6,608 bases of DNA from Burkholderiales bacterium (GCA_020846575.1 JADLDQ010000183.1:1-6608), one strand, 5' to 3'; counted from the stretch's first letter, positions 1 to 6,505 are shown. Numbers and translations: made by a program. Notes: a model not told the origin generated them from the letters alone.

Positions 1-263
1 TCGTCGTGGTCGACCTTGAACGAATCGTAGAGCTTCTCGGCGCCGGCCAGCTGGAACCCGCGCTCGCCGAGCGCCGGCAGCAGGAACACGTCGTAGAAGA
101 ACGCCACGTGTCCGAGTTCCCAGCGCAACGGGTTGACCGTCGGCATGAGCGGCACCTCGAGCTGCTCGTCGCGAAGATCGGCGACCAGCTTCAGCGTGTA
201 CTCGCGCGCGTGTGCGGCGATGCCGCAAAGCTCCTGCGCGGAATGGATCAGCGGCGCAGCCAT
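1..263 (-). CDS. EgtB/SenA-like DinB-fold protein, N-terminal 87 codons (partial)
   Basis: This minus-strand gene starts with ATG at 263-261 and stays open to the left edge, so only 87 residues are visible. A strong AAAGGAGG ribosome-binding site lies 5 nt upstream, which fixes the start. The visible part looks like the DinB-type helical domain at the N-terminus of EgtB-family proteins. Residues 41-60 carry a PTVNPLRWELGH-type motif followed by an aromatic-rich helix, in which His52 matches the first iron-ligand His of the family. Residues 79-86 read YDSFKVDH, matching the usual YDSxxVxH segment. Full-length relatives are about 400 residues with a C-terminal formylglycine-generating-enzyme-like domain. 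They form the C-S bond of ergothioneine (EgtB) or the C-Se bond of selenoneine (SenA). The catalytic domain lies outside the window, so the exact substrate cannot be assigned. The gene is divergent from the operon and probably unrelated to it. Confidence 0.8.
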   Translation of the reverse strand, partial: MAAPLIHSAQELCGIAAHAREYTLKLVADLRDEQLEVPLMPTVNPLRWELGHVAFFYDVFLLPALGERGFQLAGAEKLYDSFKVDHD

Positions 264-268
264 CGTAG

Positions 269-276
269 CCTCCTTT
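269..276 (-). promoter_or_regulatory. Strong Shine-Dalgarno of the EgtB-like gene
   Basis: Read on the minus strand, AAAGGAGG ends 5 nt before the ATG at 263-261. It is the best ribosome-binding site in the window and supports both the minus-strand gene and its start. Confidence 0.8.
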
Positions 277-350
277 CGTGCCAGGCGGATCGGTCTCATG
301 ATATCGGCTGGGCCTGGTGTCCGGGATCGCTATACGGCAGTCATTGGGGG

Positions 351-364
351 ATCCGGTATCCGGT
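351..364. repeat. Two-copy 7-bp tandem repeat in the divergent intergenic region
   Basis: ATCCGGT occurs twice head-to-tail (351-357 and 358-364). It lies upstream of the candidate promoter of the operon. It could be a regulator-binding half-site pair on one DNA face, or chance; nothing else supports a function. Confidence 0.35.
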
Positions 365-395
365 CACAGCCGTCGAGCCGGTTTCGCAGCAAGCG

Positions 396-425
396 TTGCC
401 GAGCGTCGCCCCGGCGCAATACACT
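396..425 (+). promoter_or_regulatory. Candidate sigma70-type promoter for the operon
   Basis: TTGCCG (396-401) and TACACT (420-425) are separated by 18 nt, and each matches the sigma70 consensus at 4 of 6 positions. Transcription would start near 432 and leave a leader of about 75 nt before the ATG at 506. In GC-rich DNA such matches can arise by chance, so this is only a candidate. Confidence 0.3.
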
Positions 426-456
426 AGCGCACGACCTTGTGCCCCACGCGGTTGGC

Positions 457-473
457 GACGCGAATTTCGCGTC
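457..473. promoter_or_regulatory. Perfect 8+1+8 palindrome, possible operator of the operon
   Basis: GACGCGAA, a single central T, then TTCGCGTC form a perfect inverted repeat of 17 bp. It lies 32 bp before the ATG at 506 and about 25 bp downstream of the predicted transcription start, a position suited to a repressor that blocks elongation or promoter clearance. GTT (451-453) and AAC (474-476) could extend the symmetry around a GGC bulge. As RNA it could also form a 7-bp stem with a 3-nt loop. No T tract follows, so it is not an intrinsic terminator. No regulator gene is present in the window to pair with it. Confidence 0.45.
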
Positions 474-495
474 AACGGGCGGCGCGATGCTGAGT

Positions 496-500
496 GGAGG
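496..500 (+). promoter_or_regulatory. Shine-Dalgarno that sets the Bug protein start at 506
   Basis: GGAGG at 496-500 lies 5 nt before ATG 506. It overlaps the alternative in-frame GTG at 494, which has no such site, so ATG 506 is the better start. Confidence 0.75.
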
Positions 501-505
501 AAACC

Positions 506-1471
506 ATGCGGAACCTGATCGGCGGCTTGATCGTTCTTCTTGCCTCTTGCTTCGTGCACGCTGAAGATTGGCCGGCGCGGCCGATCCGTTTCGTCGTGCC
601 CTGGACGCCGGGCGGGCTTGCCGATATCGCGGCCCGGGCGTTCAACGATCAAGTATCCAGAACGCTGGGTCAGCCCGTGGTCACCGATTACAAGCCGGGC
701 GCGGGCGGCATGGTTGGCACGGCGGAAATCGCGCGCGCGACGCCCGACGGCTACACCATCGGCATGGGCAATCTCGCGCCATTGACCATCCTGCCGTCGC
801 TATTCAAGGACATGCAGTACAACGTCGAGAAGGACCTGGTAGCGGTGACGATGTTCGCGGCCTCGCCGCTCGTGCTCGCATCGTCGAACGCCTTTCCTGC
901 CAAGACGGTCGCCGAGGTGGTTGCGGCGGCTCGGGCCAACCCGGGCAAGCTCAACTACGCCTCGGTCGGCGTCGGCACGGCGCAGCACCTCATCTTCGAA
1001 ATATTCCGCCGCAAGGATGGCATCGAGATGCAGCACATTCCTTACAAGGGCACGAGCACCTCGTTGCCGGCGCTGATCTCCGACCAGGTGCAGCTGACCT
1101 TCGAGACCTTGCCCTCCCTGCTGCCGCAAATTCGCGCCGGCAAAGTCCGCGCGATCGCGGTGACGACGCCTCAGCGCGTGCCGCAACTTCCGGATGTGCC
1201 GACGCTGACCGAGGTGGGATATCCGGAAATCGATGTGGTCACGTGGTATGCGGTGATCGTTCCGGCCGGTACTCCGCGCGCGATAATCGAGCGCCTCTAC
1301 AAGGAATACACCGCGGCCGCGCAGACTCCGGAGATTCAGAAGTTCCTTTCCGAACAGGGGCTCGTCTACCTGCAGAACGCACCCGGCCAGTTTGCGCAGC
1401 GGATTCGCGCCGAATCGGCTCGCTGGGCGCAGATCATTCGTGAGCAGAACATCCGGGTGACACGACAGTAG
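506..1471 (+). CDS. Bug/TctC-family tripartite tricarboxylate transporter binding protein
   Basis: This 321-residue protein has the usual size and order of the Bug (TctC) extracytoplasmic solute receptors. Residues 3-17 are a hydrophobic export segment. VHA at 17-19 gives a type I signal peptidase site, and LASC at 12-15 also resembles a lipobox, so the mature form is uncertain. The mature part begins with the family signature WPxRPIRFVVPW..GG..D (22-40), followed by KPGAGG (63-68), TPDGYT (79-84), the NPGKLNYAS segment (145-153), HIPYKG (177-182) and a C-terminal domain with the VTxPQRxPxLPDVPT motif (219-233). Family members bind small carboxylates or similar solutes in the periplasm. No TctA/TctB membrane partner is nearby, as is common for orphan Bug genes. 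Its place as first gene of the operon suggests it captures, or senses, the substrate used by the downstream flavoenzymes. Confidence 0.93.
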   Translation: MRNLIGGLIVLLASCFVHAEDWPARPIRFVVPWTPGGLADIAARAFNDQVSRTLGQPVVTDYKPGAGGMVGTAEIARATPDGYTIGMGNLAPLTILPSLFKDMQYNVEKDLVAVTMFAASPLVLASSNAFPAKTVAEVVAAARANPGKLNYASVGVGTAQHLIFEIFRRKDGIEMQHIPYKGTSTSLPALISDQVQLTFETLPSLLPQIRAGKVRAIAVTTPQRVPQLPDVPTLTEVGYPEIDVVTWYAVIVPAGTPRAIIERLYKEYTAAAQTPEIQKFLSEQGLVYLQNAPGQFAQRIRAESARWAQIIREQNIRVTRQ

Positions 1472-1510
1472 TGGGTACGAGGCGGACAGGCGTTCGCGGA
1501 GCGCACTGAA

Positions 1511-2929
1511 ATGGGTGAGGCGCTCGCCGCGCTCCGCGCGACGCTCGGCGATGCCGTCGTGCAGACCGGCGAGGCTATCGAGCCAGGCTGTCACACGGAC
1601 TGGACGCGCCACGCACCGGCGCGGCCGCTCGCGTTTCTCAGGCCGCGCAGCACGAGCGAGGTCGCAGACGCGCTGCGCATCTGCAACCGCGAGGGCCAGA
1701 GCGTGGTGCCGCAGGGCGGAATGACCGGCCTTGCCGGTGGCGCCGTTCCCCGGTCGCGTGACATCGCCGTGTCGCTCGCCCGCATGCAGGGCGTCGAAGC
1801 GCTCGACGCCGCGGGGGCAACGATGACCGTCCTCGCGGGGACCACGCTGCAAACGGTTCAGCAGGCGGCGGAGAAGGCAAATCTCTACTTCCCGCTCGAC
1901 CTCGGCTCGCGCGGCTCGTGCCAGATCGGCGGCAACATCGCGACGAACGCCGGCGGCAGCAATGTCCTTCGCTATGGCATGACGCGCGAGCTCGTGCTCG
2001 GCCTCGAAGCCGTGCTCGCCGACGGAACCGTGCTGCGTTCGCTGAACCGGATGATGAAGAACAATGCCGGCTACGACCTCAAGCAGTGCTTCATCGGCGC
2101 CGAGGGCACGCTTGGCGTGATCACACGGGCCGTCCTGAAACTCTACCCGCGGCTGCCGGCCGTGCGGACCGTGCTGTGCGCTTTACCGACATTCGATGCG
2201 GCCATCCGGCTGCTGCGCGCCCTGCAACAGGATCCCGGGGGAATCGCGGCGTACGAGCTGATGTGGCCGGAGTTTTACCGGCTCGGCGTGTCGTGGCTGC
2301 CGTCGCGCCGCGCGCCGCTGCCCGAATCCTACGCGCTCTACGCGCTGTTCACCGTCGAGTCGGCGGTGCCGGACGAGTCGCGCGTCGCGACGGTGCTGGA
2401 GAAGGCGCTGCGCGAAGGCGGCGTGCTCGACGCCGTGGGCGCACAGTCGCTCGCGGAGGCGCGCGCTCTGTGGGCCATTCGCGAGGCGACAGCCGAGGTT
2501 CCGACCCGGCTGTCTCCGGTCAATCTCGATGTCAGCGTGCCGGCGAGCGAGATGCAGGGACTGGTCGATCGCTGCAGGCGCCAGCTGGCGGCGAAATGGC
2601 CGGAGCATCGCAGTTATTTTTTCGGCCATGTCGCGGATGGCAACCTGCATCTCACCGTTGATGCGCGAACCATCCCGGGCGTCGAGCGCGGCGAGATCTA
2701 CCGGCTGGTCTTCGAGTGCGTGCGCGAAGCGCATGGCTCGATCTCGGGAGAGCACGGCATCGGCCTGCTCAAGCGCGACTACCTGCCGGTCAGCCGAAGC
2801 CCGGAAGAAATCGAGACCATGCGCCGACTCAAGCGGGCGCTCGACCCCAACAGCATCATGAATCCCGGAAAGATCTTTGCCGGCAACGAGGGCGGTGCCA
2901 CTCCGTCAACCATGGCAGTCGCGGCATAA
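1511..2929 (+). CDS. FAD-linked 2-hydroxyacid dehydrogenase/oxidase (GlcD / D2HGDH-like)
   Basis: This 472-residue protein has the full length of the GlcD/D-lactate/D-2-hydroxyglutarate dehydrogenase family. The FAD-binding (PCMH) domain covers about 38-215, with PQGGMTGLAGG (67-77), IGGNIATNAGG (139-149) and GAEGTLGVIT (196-205). The C-terminal FAD-oxidase domain follows, with GHVADGNLH (372-380), SGEHGIG (412-418) and DPNSIMNPGKIF (445-456). His373, His380 and Glu414 have the same spacing (7 and 34) as the zinc ligands of human D2HGDH. The family oxidises 2-hydroxyacids to 2-oxoacids and passes electrons to flavoprotein, quinone or CCG iron-sulfur partners. Oddly, the substrate-side Lys expected before DVSVP is Asn338. 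The start follows a weak GGAG at 1498-1501. The gap to the Bug gene is 39 bp and to the next gene 18 bp, indicating co-transcription. The substrate is unknown. Confidence 0.9.
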   Translation: MGEALAALRATLGDAVVQTGEAIEPGCHTDWTRHAPARPLAFLRPRSTSEVADALRICNREGQSVVPQGGMTGLAGGAVPRSRDIAVSLARMQGVEALDAAGATMTVLAGTTLQTVQQAAEKANLYFPLDLGSRGSCQIGGNIATNAGGSNVLRYGMTRELVLGLEAVLADGTVLRSLNRMMKNNAGYDLKQCFIGAEGTLGVITRAVLKLYPRLPAVRTVLCALPTFDAAIRLLRALQQDPGGIAAYELMWPEFYRLGVSWLPSRRAPLPESYALYALFTVESAVPDESRVATVLEKALREGGVLDAVGAQSLAEARALWAIREATAEVPTRLSPVNLDVSVPASEMQGLVDRCRRQLAAKWPEHRSYFFGHVADGNLHLTVDARTIPGVERGEIYRLVFECVREAHGSISGEHGIGLLKRDYLPVSRSPEEIETMRRLKRALDPNSIMNPGKIFAGNEGGATPSTMAVAA

Positions 2930-2947
2930 GCGGCGGGAGAAAGACGC

Positions 2948-4651
2948 ATGACCAAGGTACTGGAAACGGACGTTCTGGTGATCGGCGGCGGCGCCGCCGG
3001 CACGAACGCGGCGCTGAAGGCGGCGGATCGCGGCGCGCAGGTCGCCATAGTGGTGAAGGGGTTGCTCGGCAAGAGCGGCTGCTCCATCTTCGCCGCTTTC
3101 ACACCCTATTTCACGAAGACCGACGAGCAGGCGCGGCGCAACCGCTGGCGCTTCATGATCCGCTACTACAACCACTACCTGGCCGACCAGGAGTACTGCG
3201 CGCGCATGGAAGACTACATGTGCGAGGAGTTCTACCCGGATCTTGAGCGCCTCGGCGTGTACTGGCGGCGCGACGCGCAGGGCAATCTGGAGATGATCAA
3301 CGCCCGCAACCGCTCGCTCGTCGCGCACAAGCAGGGCGCCACCGGGCCGATCCTGCTCGAGAAGCGCCGGCGGGAAATCCAGCGCCGCGCCCTGCCTTTA
3401 TACGAGGAATGCGCGGTGACCTCGCTTCTCGGCGACGGCGAGCGCGTGGCCGGCGCGACGGTGCTCGACTATCGCACGGGCGAGTTCTTCGCCATCCGCG
3501 CGAAGAACGTCGTCCTCGCCACCGGCCATTCCGACTATCTGGCGACGCGCGCCACGGGAACGCGCGAGCAGTCCGCCGACGGCCTCGCCATGGCCCTGCG
3601 CGCCGGCGCCGAGCTGGCGAACCTGGAAATCCAGTGGTGGCACGTGAGCGACGTCCTCGCGCCGAAGAGCTGGATGCGCTACCACCTGTACCCCAATCCG
3701 CTCATGGGCACGCTGGAGACTTCGCGCCTCTACAACTCCGCGGGCGAGATGTTCTACGAGCAGAAGACGCACAGCCCGGGGGCGTCGGCGCCCTATACCG
3801 AGCAGCTGCGCCGGCTGTGCCTGCAGGTGCAGGCGGGCAAAGCGCGCTGGGACGGCGGCTATACCTCCGGCTACGACCATATTCCCGGGGACATCATCCG
3901 CGCCTATCAGCACCAGGCCAAGGTGTGGGGCAAGCTCGGGCTGGACGTCGCCCGCGATCGCATCGAATGCGGCATCACCATGCACATGCGCCACGGCGGG
4001 CTCAACGTCGACACGCGAACCATGGCGACCACGGTTCCCGGCCTGTACGCCGCGGGCGGCCTCGGCTGCCACTATCTGGGCGGCTTCGGCCCCGCCAGCT
4101 ACGACGGCAAGGTTGCCGGCGAGGCGGCGGCCGAGGACGCGCTGCGGCGCGCGCTGCCGCGGCTGCCGCAGCAGGCGCTCGAGGCGGAGGCGGCGCGCGT
4201 CTTCGGATTCCTGCAGGCCGATGCCGCGGGTCCGCGGCCGATGCAGGCGAAGCTGCGCGTGCGCCAGATCATGTGGGACCTCGGCTACATCAAGAACGAG
4301 AAGAACATGCAGGCGGCGCTCGCCGCCCTGCAGGAGGTGCGCGAGCAGAGCGTACCGCGTCTGCGCCTGCAGAGCGCCTCGCGCGTCTGGAATACCGGCT
4401 GGCTCGATGCGCTCGACACCTGTTCGATGCTCGACGCCTGCGAGGCGACGGTCCGCTCCGGGCTGAACCGCAAGGAAAGCCGCGGGCCGTTCTATCGCGA
4501 GGACTACCCTTACGTGGACAACGAGCACTGGCTATGCCGCAACATCGTGGCGCGCGTCGATGGCGAGTGGCGCTCGCGCCAGCAGAAGATCGAAGTTCCC
4601 CACCTGCCTCCGGAAAAGAACCGTGAACCCTTCTTCGAAGCCGACTACTGA
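2948..4651 (+). CDS. Fumarate reductase/SdhA-like flavoprotein subunit, divergent active site
   Basis: This 567-residue FAD protein of the SdhA/FrdA/NadB/AprA superfamily starts at ATG 2948, 7 nt after GGGAGA. The N-terminal dinucleotide fold has VIGGGAAG (11-18). ATGHSDYLAT (191-200) and SADGLAMALRAGAEL (209-223) are family hallmarks, as is VPGLYAAGG (363-371) near the second FAD contact. The C-terminal helical domain has the typical RKESRGPFYREDYP stretch (508-521). His232 and His346 align by eye with E. coli FrdA His232 and His355. The FAD-linking His is replaced in KSGCS (42-46), suggesting non-covalent FAD as in AprA or NadB. The Arg equivalents of FrdA Arg287 and Arg390 appear lost (Gly314; FGPAS, 380-384). 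It should be the substrate-handling subunit feeding the next two proteins, but succinate/fumarate is doubtful as its substrate. Confidence 0.88.
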   Translation: MTKVLETDVLVIGGGAAGTNAALKAADRGAQVAIVVKGLLGKSGCSIFAAFTPYFTKTDEQARRNRWRFMIRYYNHYLADQEYCARMEDYMCEEFYPDLERLGVYWRRDAQGNLEMINARNRSLVAHKQGATGPILLEKRRREIQRRALPLYEECAVTSLLGDGERVAGATVLDYRTGEFFAIRAKNVVLATGHSDYLATRATGTREQSADGLAMALRAGAELANLEIQWWHVSDVLAPKSWMRYHLYPNPLMGTLETSRLYNSAGEMFYEQKTHSPGASAPYTEQLRRLCLQVQAGKARWDGGYTSGYDHIPGDIIRAYQHQAKVWGKLGLDVARDRIECGITMHMRHGGLNVDTRTMATTVPGLYAAGGLGCHYLGGFGPASYDGKVAGEAAAEDALRRALPRLPQQALEAEAARVFGFLQADAAGPRPMQAKLRVRQIMWDLGYIKNEKNMQAALAALQEVREQSVPRLRLQSASRVWNTGWLDALDTCSMLDACEATVRSGLNRKESRGPFYREDYPYVDNEHWLCRNIVARVDGEWRSRQQKIEVPHLPPEKNREPFFEADY

Positions 4652-5579
4652 GCCCGACAAGGTGCACCTCAGGGTCTACCGATTCGACCCGTCGGTGGAT
4701 CGCGAGCCGCGCTACGAGAGCTACGAGGTGCCCTATCAGCCGCGCATGCGGATCATGGACGCGCTCGACTACGTCCACGAAGTGCTGGCGGTCGACATCG
4801 GCTACCGCTGGCTCTGCGGCTCGAAGAAATGCGGCAGCTGCGCCGTCAACGTCAACGGCTTGCCCAAGCTCGCCTGCTGGGAACCCGTGCAGGAGCGGAT
4901 GACGATCGAGCCGCTGAGCAACCTGCCGGTGATCCGCGATCTCGTCACCTCGCGCGCGCCCTACGAGGCGGCGCTGGCGAAGATCTCGCCGACCCTGGTG
5001 CGCAGGACCGAGTACGCGGGCTTTCCTGAACCTCTCAAATCGACCGACGTCGCCCCGACCGCCCACCTGAGGGAATGCATTCAATGCCTCGCGTGCCAGA
5101 GCGCCTGTCCGGTGCTTCGGACCGGCGATACAGACTTTGCGGGACCCGCCCTGCTGGTCGCCCTGAGCGAGCTCGCCCAGGATCCACGCGACGGCGCCGA
5201 GCGCGCGGCGCTGGCGAGCGACGTGGCGAACGTCTTCAAATGCATTTCCTGCTATGCCTGCGAACCGGTCTGCCCGGCGGAGATCCCGATCGTTCGCGAG
5301 GCCATCGAACCCCTCAAGCGCATGGCCTACCGAGTCGGGAGCACGCCCGGCGCGCGCCGCGCGCACGCCTTTCTCGACACCGTCAAGCAGCGGGGCTATG
5401 CCAATGCCGCCGCAGTGGCGGCCCGCTCGGGCGATTTCGGCCTTGGCGCGCTCGGGGTCGCCCTGAAGATGAGGCGCCGGGGAAAGCTGAAATTCTCTGA
5501 TGCCCTGGGCGGGCGCGCGACGCCTGGCCTCGAGGGGCTGCGGCGCACCTACGAAACCAGCGAGAAGGAAGACAAGTGA
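4623..5579 (+). CDS. SdhB/FrdB-like iron-sulfur subunit with three predicted clusters
   Basis: The proposed GTG start at 4623 gives 318 residues and overlaps the flavoprotein gene by 29 bp. It places the conserved LRVYRFDP about 15 residues in, as in relatives. An upstream in-frame ATG at 4560 and a GTG at 4662 are less likely. The N-terminal ferredoxin domain has Cys65, Cys70, Cys73 and Cys85 in the SdhB [2Fe-2S] spacing (x4, x2, x11). The helical domain has CIQCLACQSACP (152-163) and CISCYACEPVCP (207-218), each with four Cys. Ordinary SdhB/FrdB lacks the second Cys of the latter and holds a [3Fe-4S] cluster. The extra Cys210 therefore predicts a second [4Fe-4S], as described for class E/HdrC-like subunits. 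The protein would wire the flavoprotein to the CCG subunit. The C-terminal extension (about 235-318) is basic and Ala/Arg-rich, with no recognised domain. Confidence 0.9.
   Translation: MNPSSKPTTEPDKVHLRVYRFDPSVDREPRYESYEVPYQPRMRIMDALDYVHEVLAVDIGYRWLCGSKKCGSCAVNVNGLPKLACWEPVQERMTIEPLSNLPVIRDLVTSRAPYEAALAKISPTLVRRTEYAGFPEPLKSTDVAPTAHLRECIQCLACQSACPVLRTGDTDFAGPALLVALSELAQDPRDGAERAALASDVANVFKCISCYACEPVCPAEIPIVREAIEPLKRMAYRVGSTPGARRAHAFLDTVKQRGYANAAAVAARSGDFGLGALGVALKMRRRGKLKFSDALGGRATPGLEGLRRTYETSEKEDK
5565..5569 (+). promoter_or_regulatory. Shine-Dalgarno of the CCG-protein gene
   Basis: AAGGA within the last codons of the iron-sulfur gene lies 6 nt before GTG 5576. It supports the GTG start and the translationally coupled GTGA overlap. 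Confidence 0.6.
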
Positions 5580-6484
5580 AGAGGAGATACGCGTATTTCC
5601 CCGGCTGCTCGGCGAAAGGAACCTGCAGGGAACTAGATACGAGCACGAACGCCGTGGCAGCCTTGTTCGATGTCGAGTTACAGGAACTGGAAAACCCCGG
5701 CTGCACCGGCGCCAGGGAATTTCGCGCGATCAGCGAGCAGCTGCATCTCACGGCCAACGCGAGGATTCTCGCGCTCGCGGAGCGCGTCGCCTCGGCGCTG
5801 GTGGTGGTCTGCGACACCTGCCTCCTGAACCTTATCGAAGTGAACCAGCGCCTCAGGGAAGACGCCGCAGCCCGCGAGCGAGTGAACCGAGCGCTCAAGG
5901 AGGAAGGCCTGCAGTACCATGGCAAGGTCGAAGTCAAGCACTTCCTTTGGGTGCTGACCGAGGATCTCGGCGAAGCGGCACTGCGGGCGCGCATTGTGCG
6001 GCCCTTGCGCGGCCTGCGCGTCGCGCCGTTCTACGGCTGCCACATTCAAAGACCGGCGTCGGTCCTGCAGGAGCATTCCGTGCGCGACGTACCGGCCTTG
6101 GACTGGCTATGCACTGTGCTCGGCGCCGAGGTCGTTGACTACCCGGGGGCGACCCGGTGCTGCGGCTTCCATGTGGTGCGCACCGACGAGAAGATCGCGC
6201 TGCGCCTGAGCGGCAGCCACCTCGGCCAGGCGAAGGGCAACGGCGCCCAGTGCGTCGTCACGCCCTGCCCGCTCTGCCACACGGTTCTGGACGCCTACCA
6301 GCCAAAGATGGCGAGCACTCATGCGGCGAGCGGCGATCTGCCGATCCTGCACGTGTCGCAACTCGCTGGACTGGCCATGGGGCTGGATGCCGACGCGCTG
6401 GGCATTCCCCGCCATGTAGTTGCTTGCGAAGACGTGCTGACGCACGTCGCGGGAGCGCGTCTCGCCTCGTCAGATCGACCGTAA
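5576..6484 (+). CDS. HdrB/SdhE-like CCG-domain protein, putative electron-output subunit
   Basis: This 302-residue protein starts at a GTG that overlaps the previous stop by 4 bp (GTGA). It has the length and layout of HdrB or SdhE, with two cysteine-rich CCG domains. The C-terminal domain is intact: Cys155, Cys195-Cys196-Gly and Cys231-x2-Cys234. Spacing is nearly the same as in methanogen HdrB, where such a set holds a non-cubane [4Fe-4S] cluster. The N-terminal domain has Cys11, Cys43, Cys79 and Cys82, but the first Cys of its CC pair is Gly42 (PGCTG). It therefore has four ligands instead of five and may hold a different cluster or a metal. No membrane segment is visible. In class E Sdh, Mfr and Tfr systems this subunit replaces the heme-b anchor and passes electrons to quinone or thiol/disulfide carriers. 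The acceptor here is unknown. Confidence 0.88.
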   Translation: MKRRYAYFPGCSAKGTCRELDTSTNAVAALFDVELQELENPGCTGAREFRAISEQLHLTANARILALAERVASALVVVCDTCLLNLIEVNQRLREDAAARERVNRALKEEGLQYHGKVEVKHFLWVLTEDLGEAALRARIVRPLRGLRVAPFYGCHIQRPASVLQEHSVRDVPALDWLCTVLGAEVVDYPGATRCCGFHVVRTDEKIALRLSGSHLGQAKGNGAQCVVTPCPLCHTVLDAYQPKMASTHAASGDLPILHVSQLAGLAMGLDADALGIPRHVVACEDVLTHVAGARLASSDRP

Positions 6485-6505
6485 GGCGATGATACACTTG
6501 AGAAA

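Noticed and set aside
298..303. TATCAT (minus strand) as a -10 box for the EgtB-like gene
   Set aside because: It matches 5 of 6 consensus bases, but no acceptable -35 hexamer lies 16-18 nt upstream on that strand.
494..505. GTG at 494 as start of the Bug gene
   Set aside because: The GGAGG ribosome-binding site would lie inside the coding region. ATG 506 has ideal spacing and gives a normal signal peptide.
6..518. Plus-strand open frames covering the left edge and intergenic region
   Set aside because: They run antisense to the EgtB-like gene and then through the intergenic region. They carry no motif and lack a good ribosome-binding site.
800..1852. Long minus-strand open frame (350 codons) across the Bug and oxidase genes
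   Set aside because: It is antisense to two clear genes and crosses their junction. Its product is Arg/His/Ala-rich with no recognisable domain, which is typical of the complement of GC-rich codons.
3398..4528. Minus-strand open frame (376 codons) and plus-strand alternative frame (3409-4626) over the flavoprotein gene
   Set aside because: Both are shadows of the same well-supported gene; their products are Arg/Ala-rich and have no domain signature.
4290..5366. Long minus-strand open frame (358 codons) across the flavoprotein and iron-sulfur genes
   Set aside because: It lies opposite two genes with strong family motifs. The predicted product is low-complexity and Arg-rich, so it is a shadow frame.
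6493..6498. TACACT as a -10 box for pyruvate kinase
   Set aside because: It lies 7 nt before the ATG with no good -35 hexamer, so it would give an almost leaderless mRNA. Evidence is too weak.
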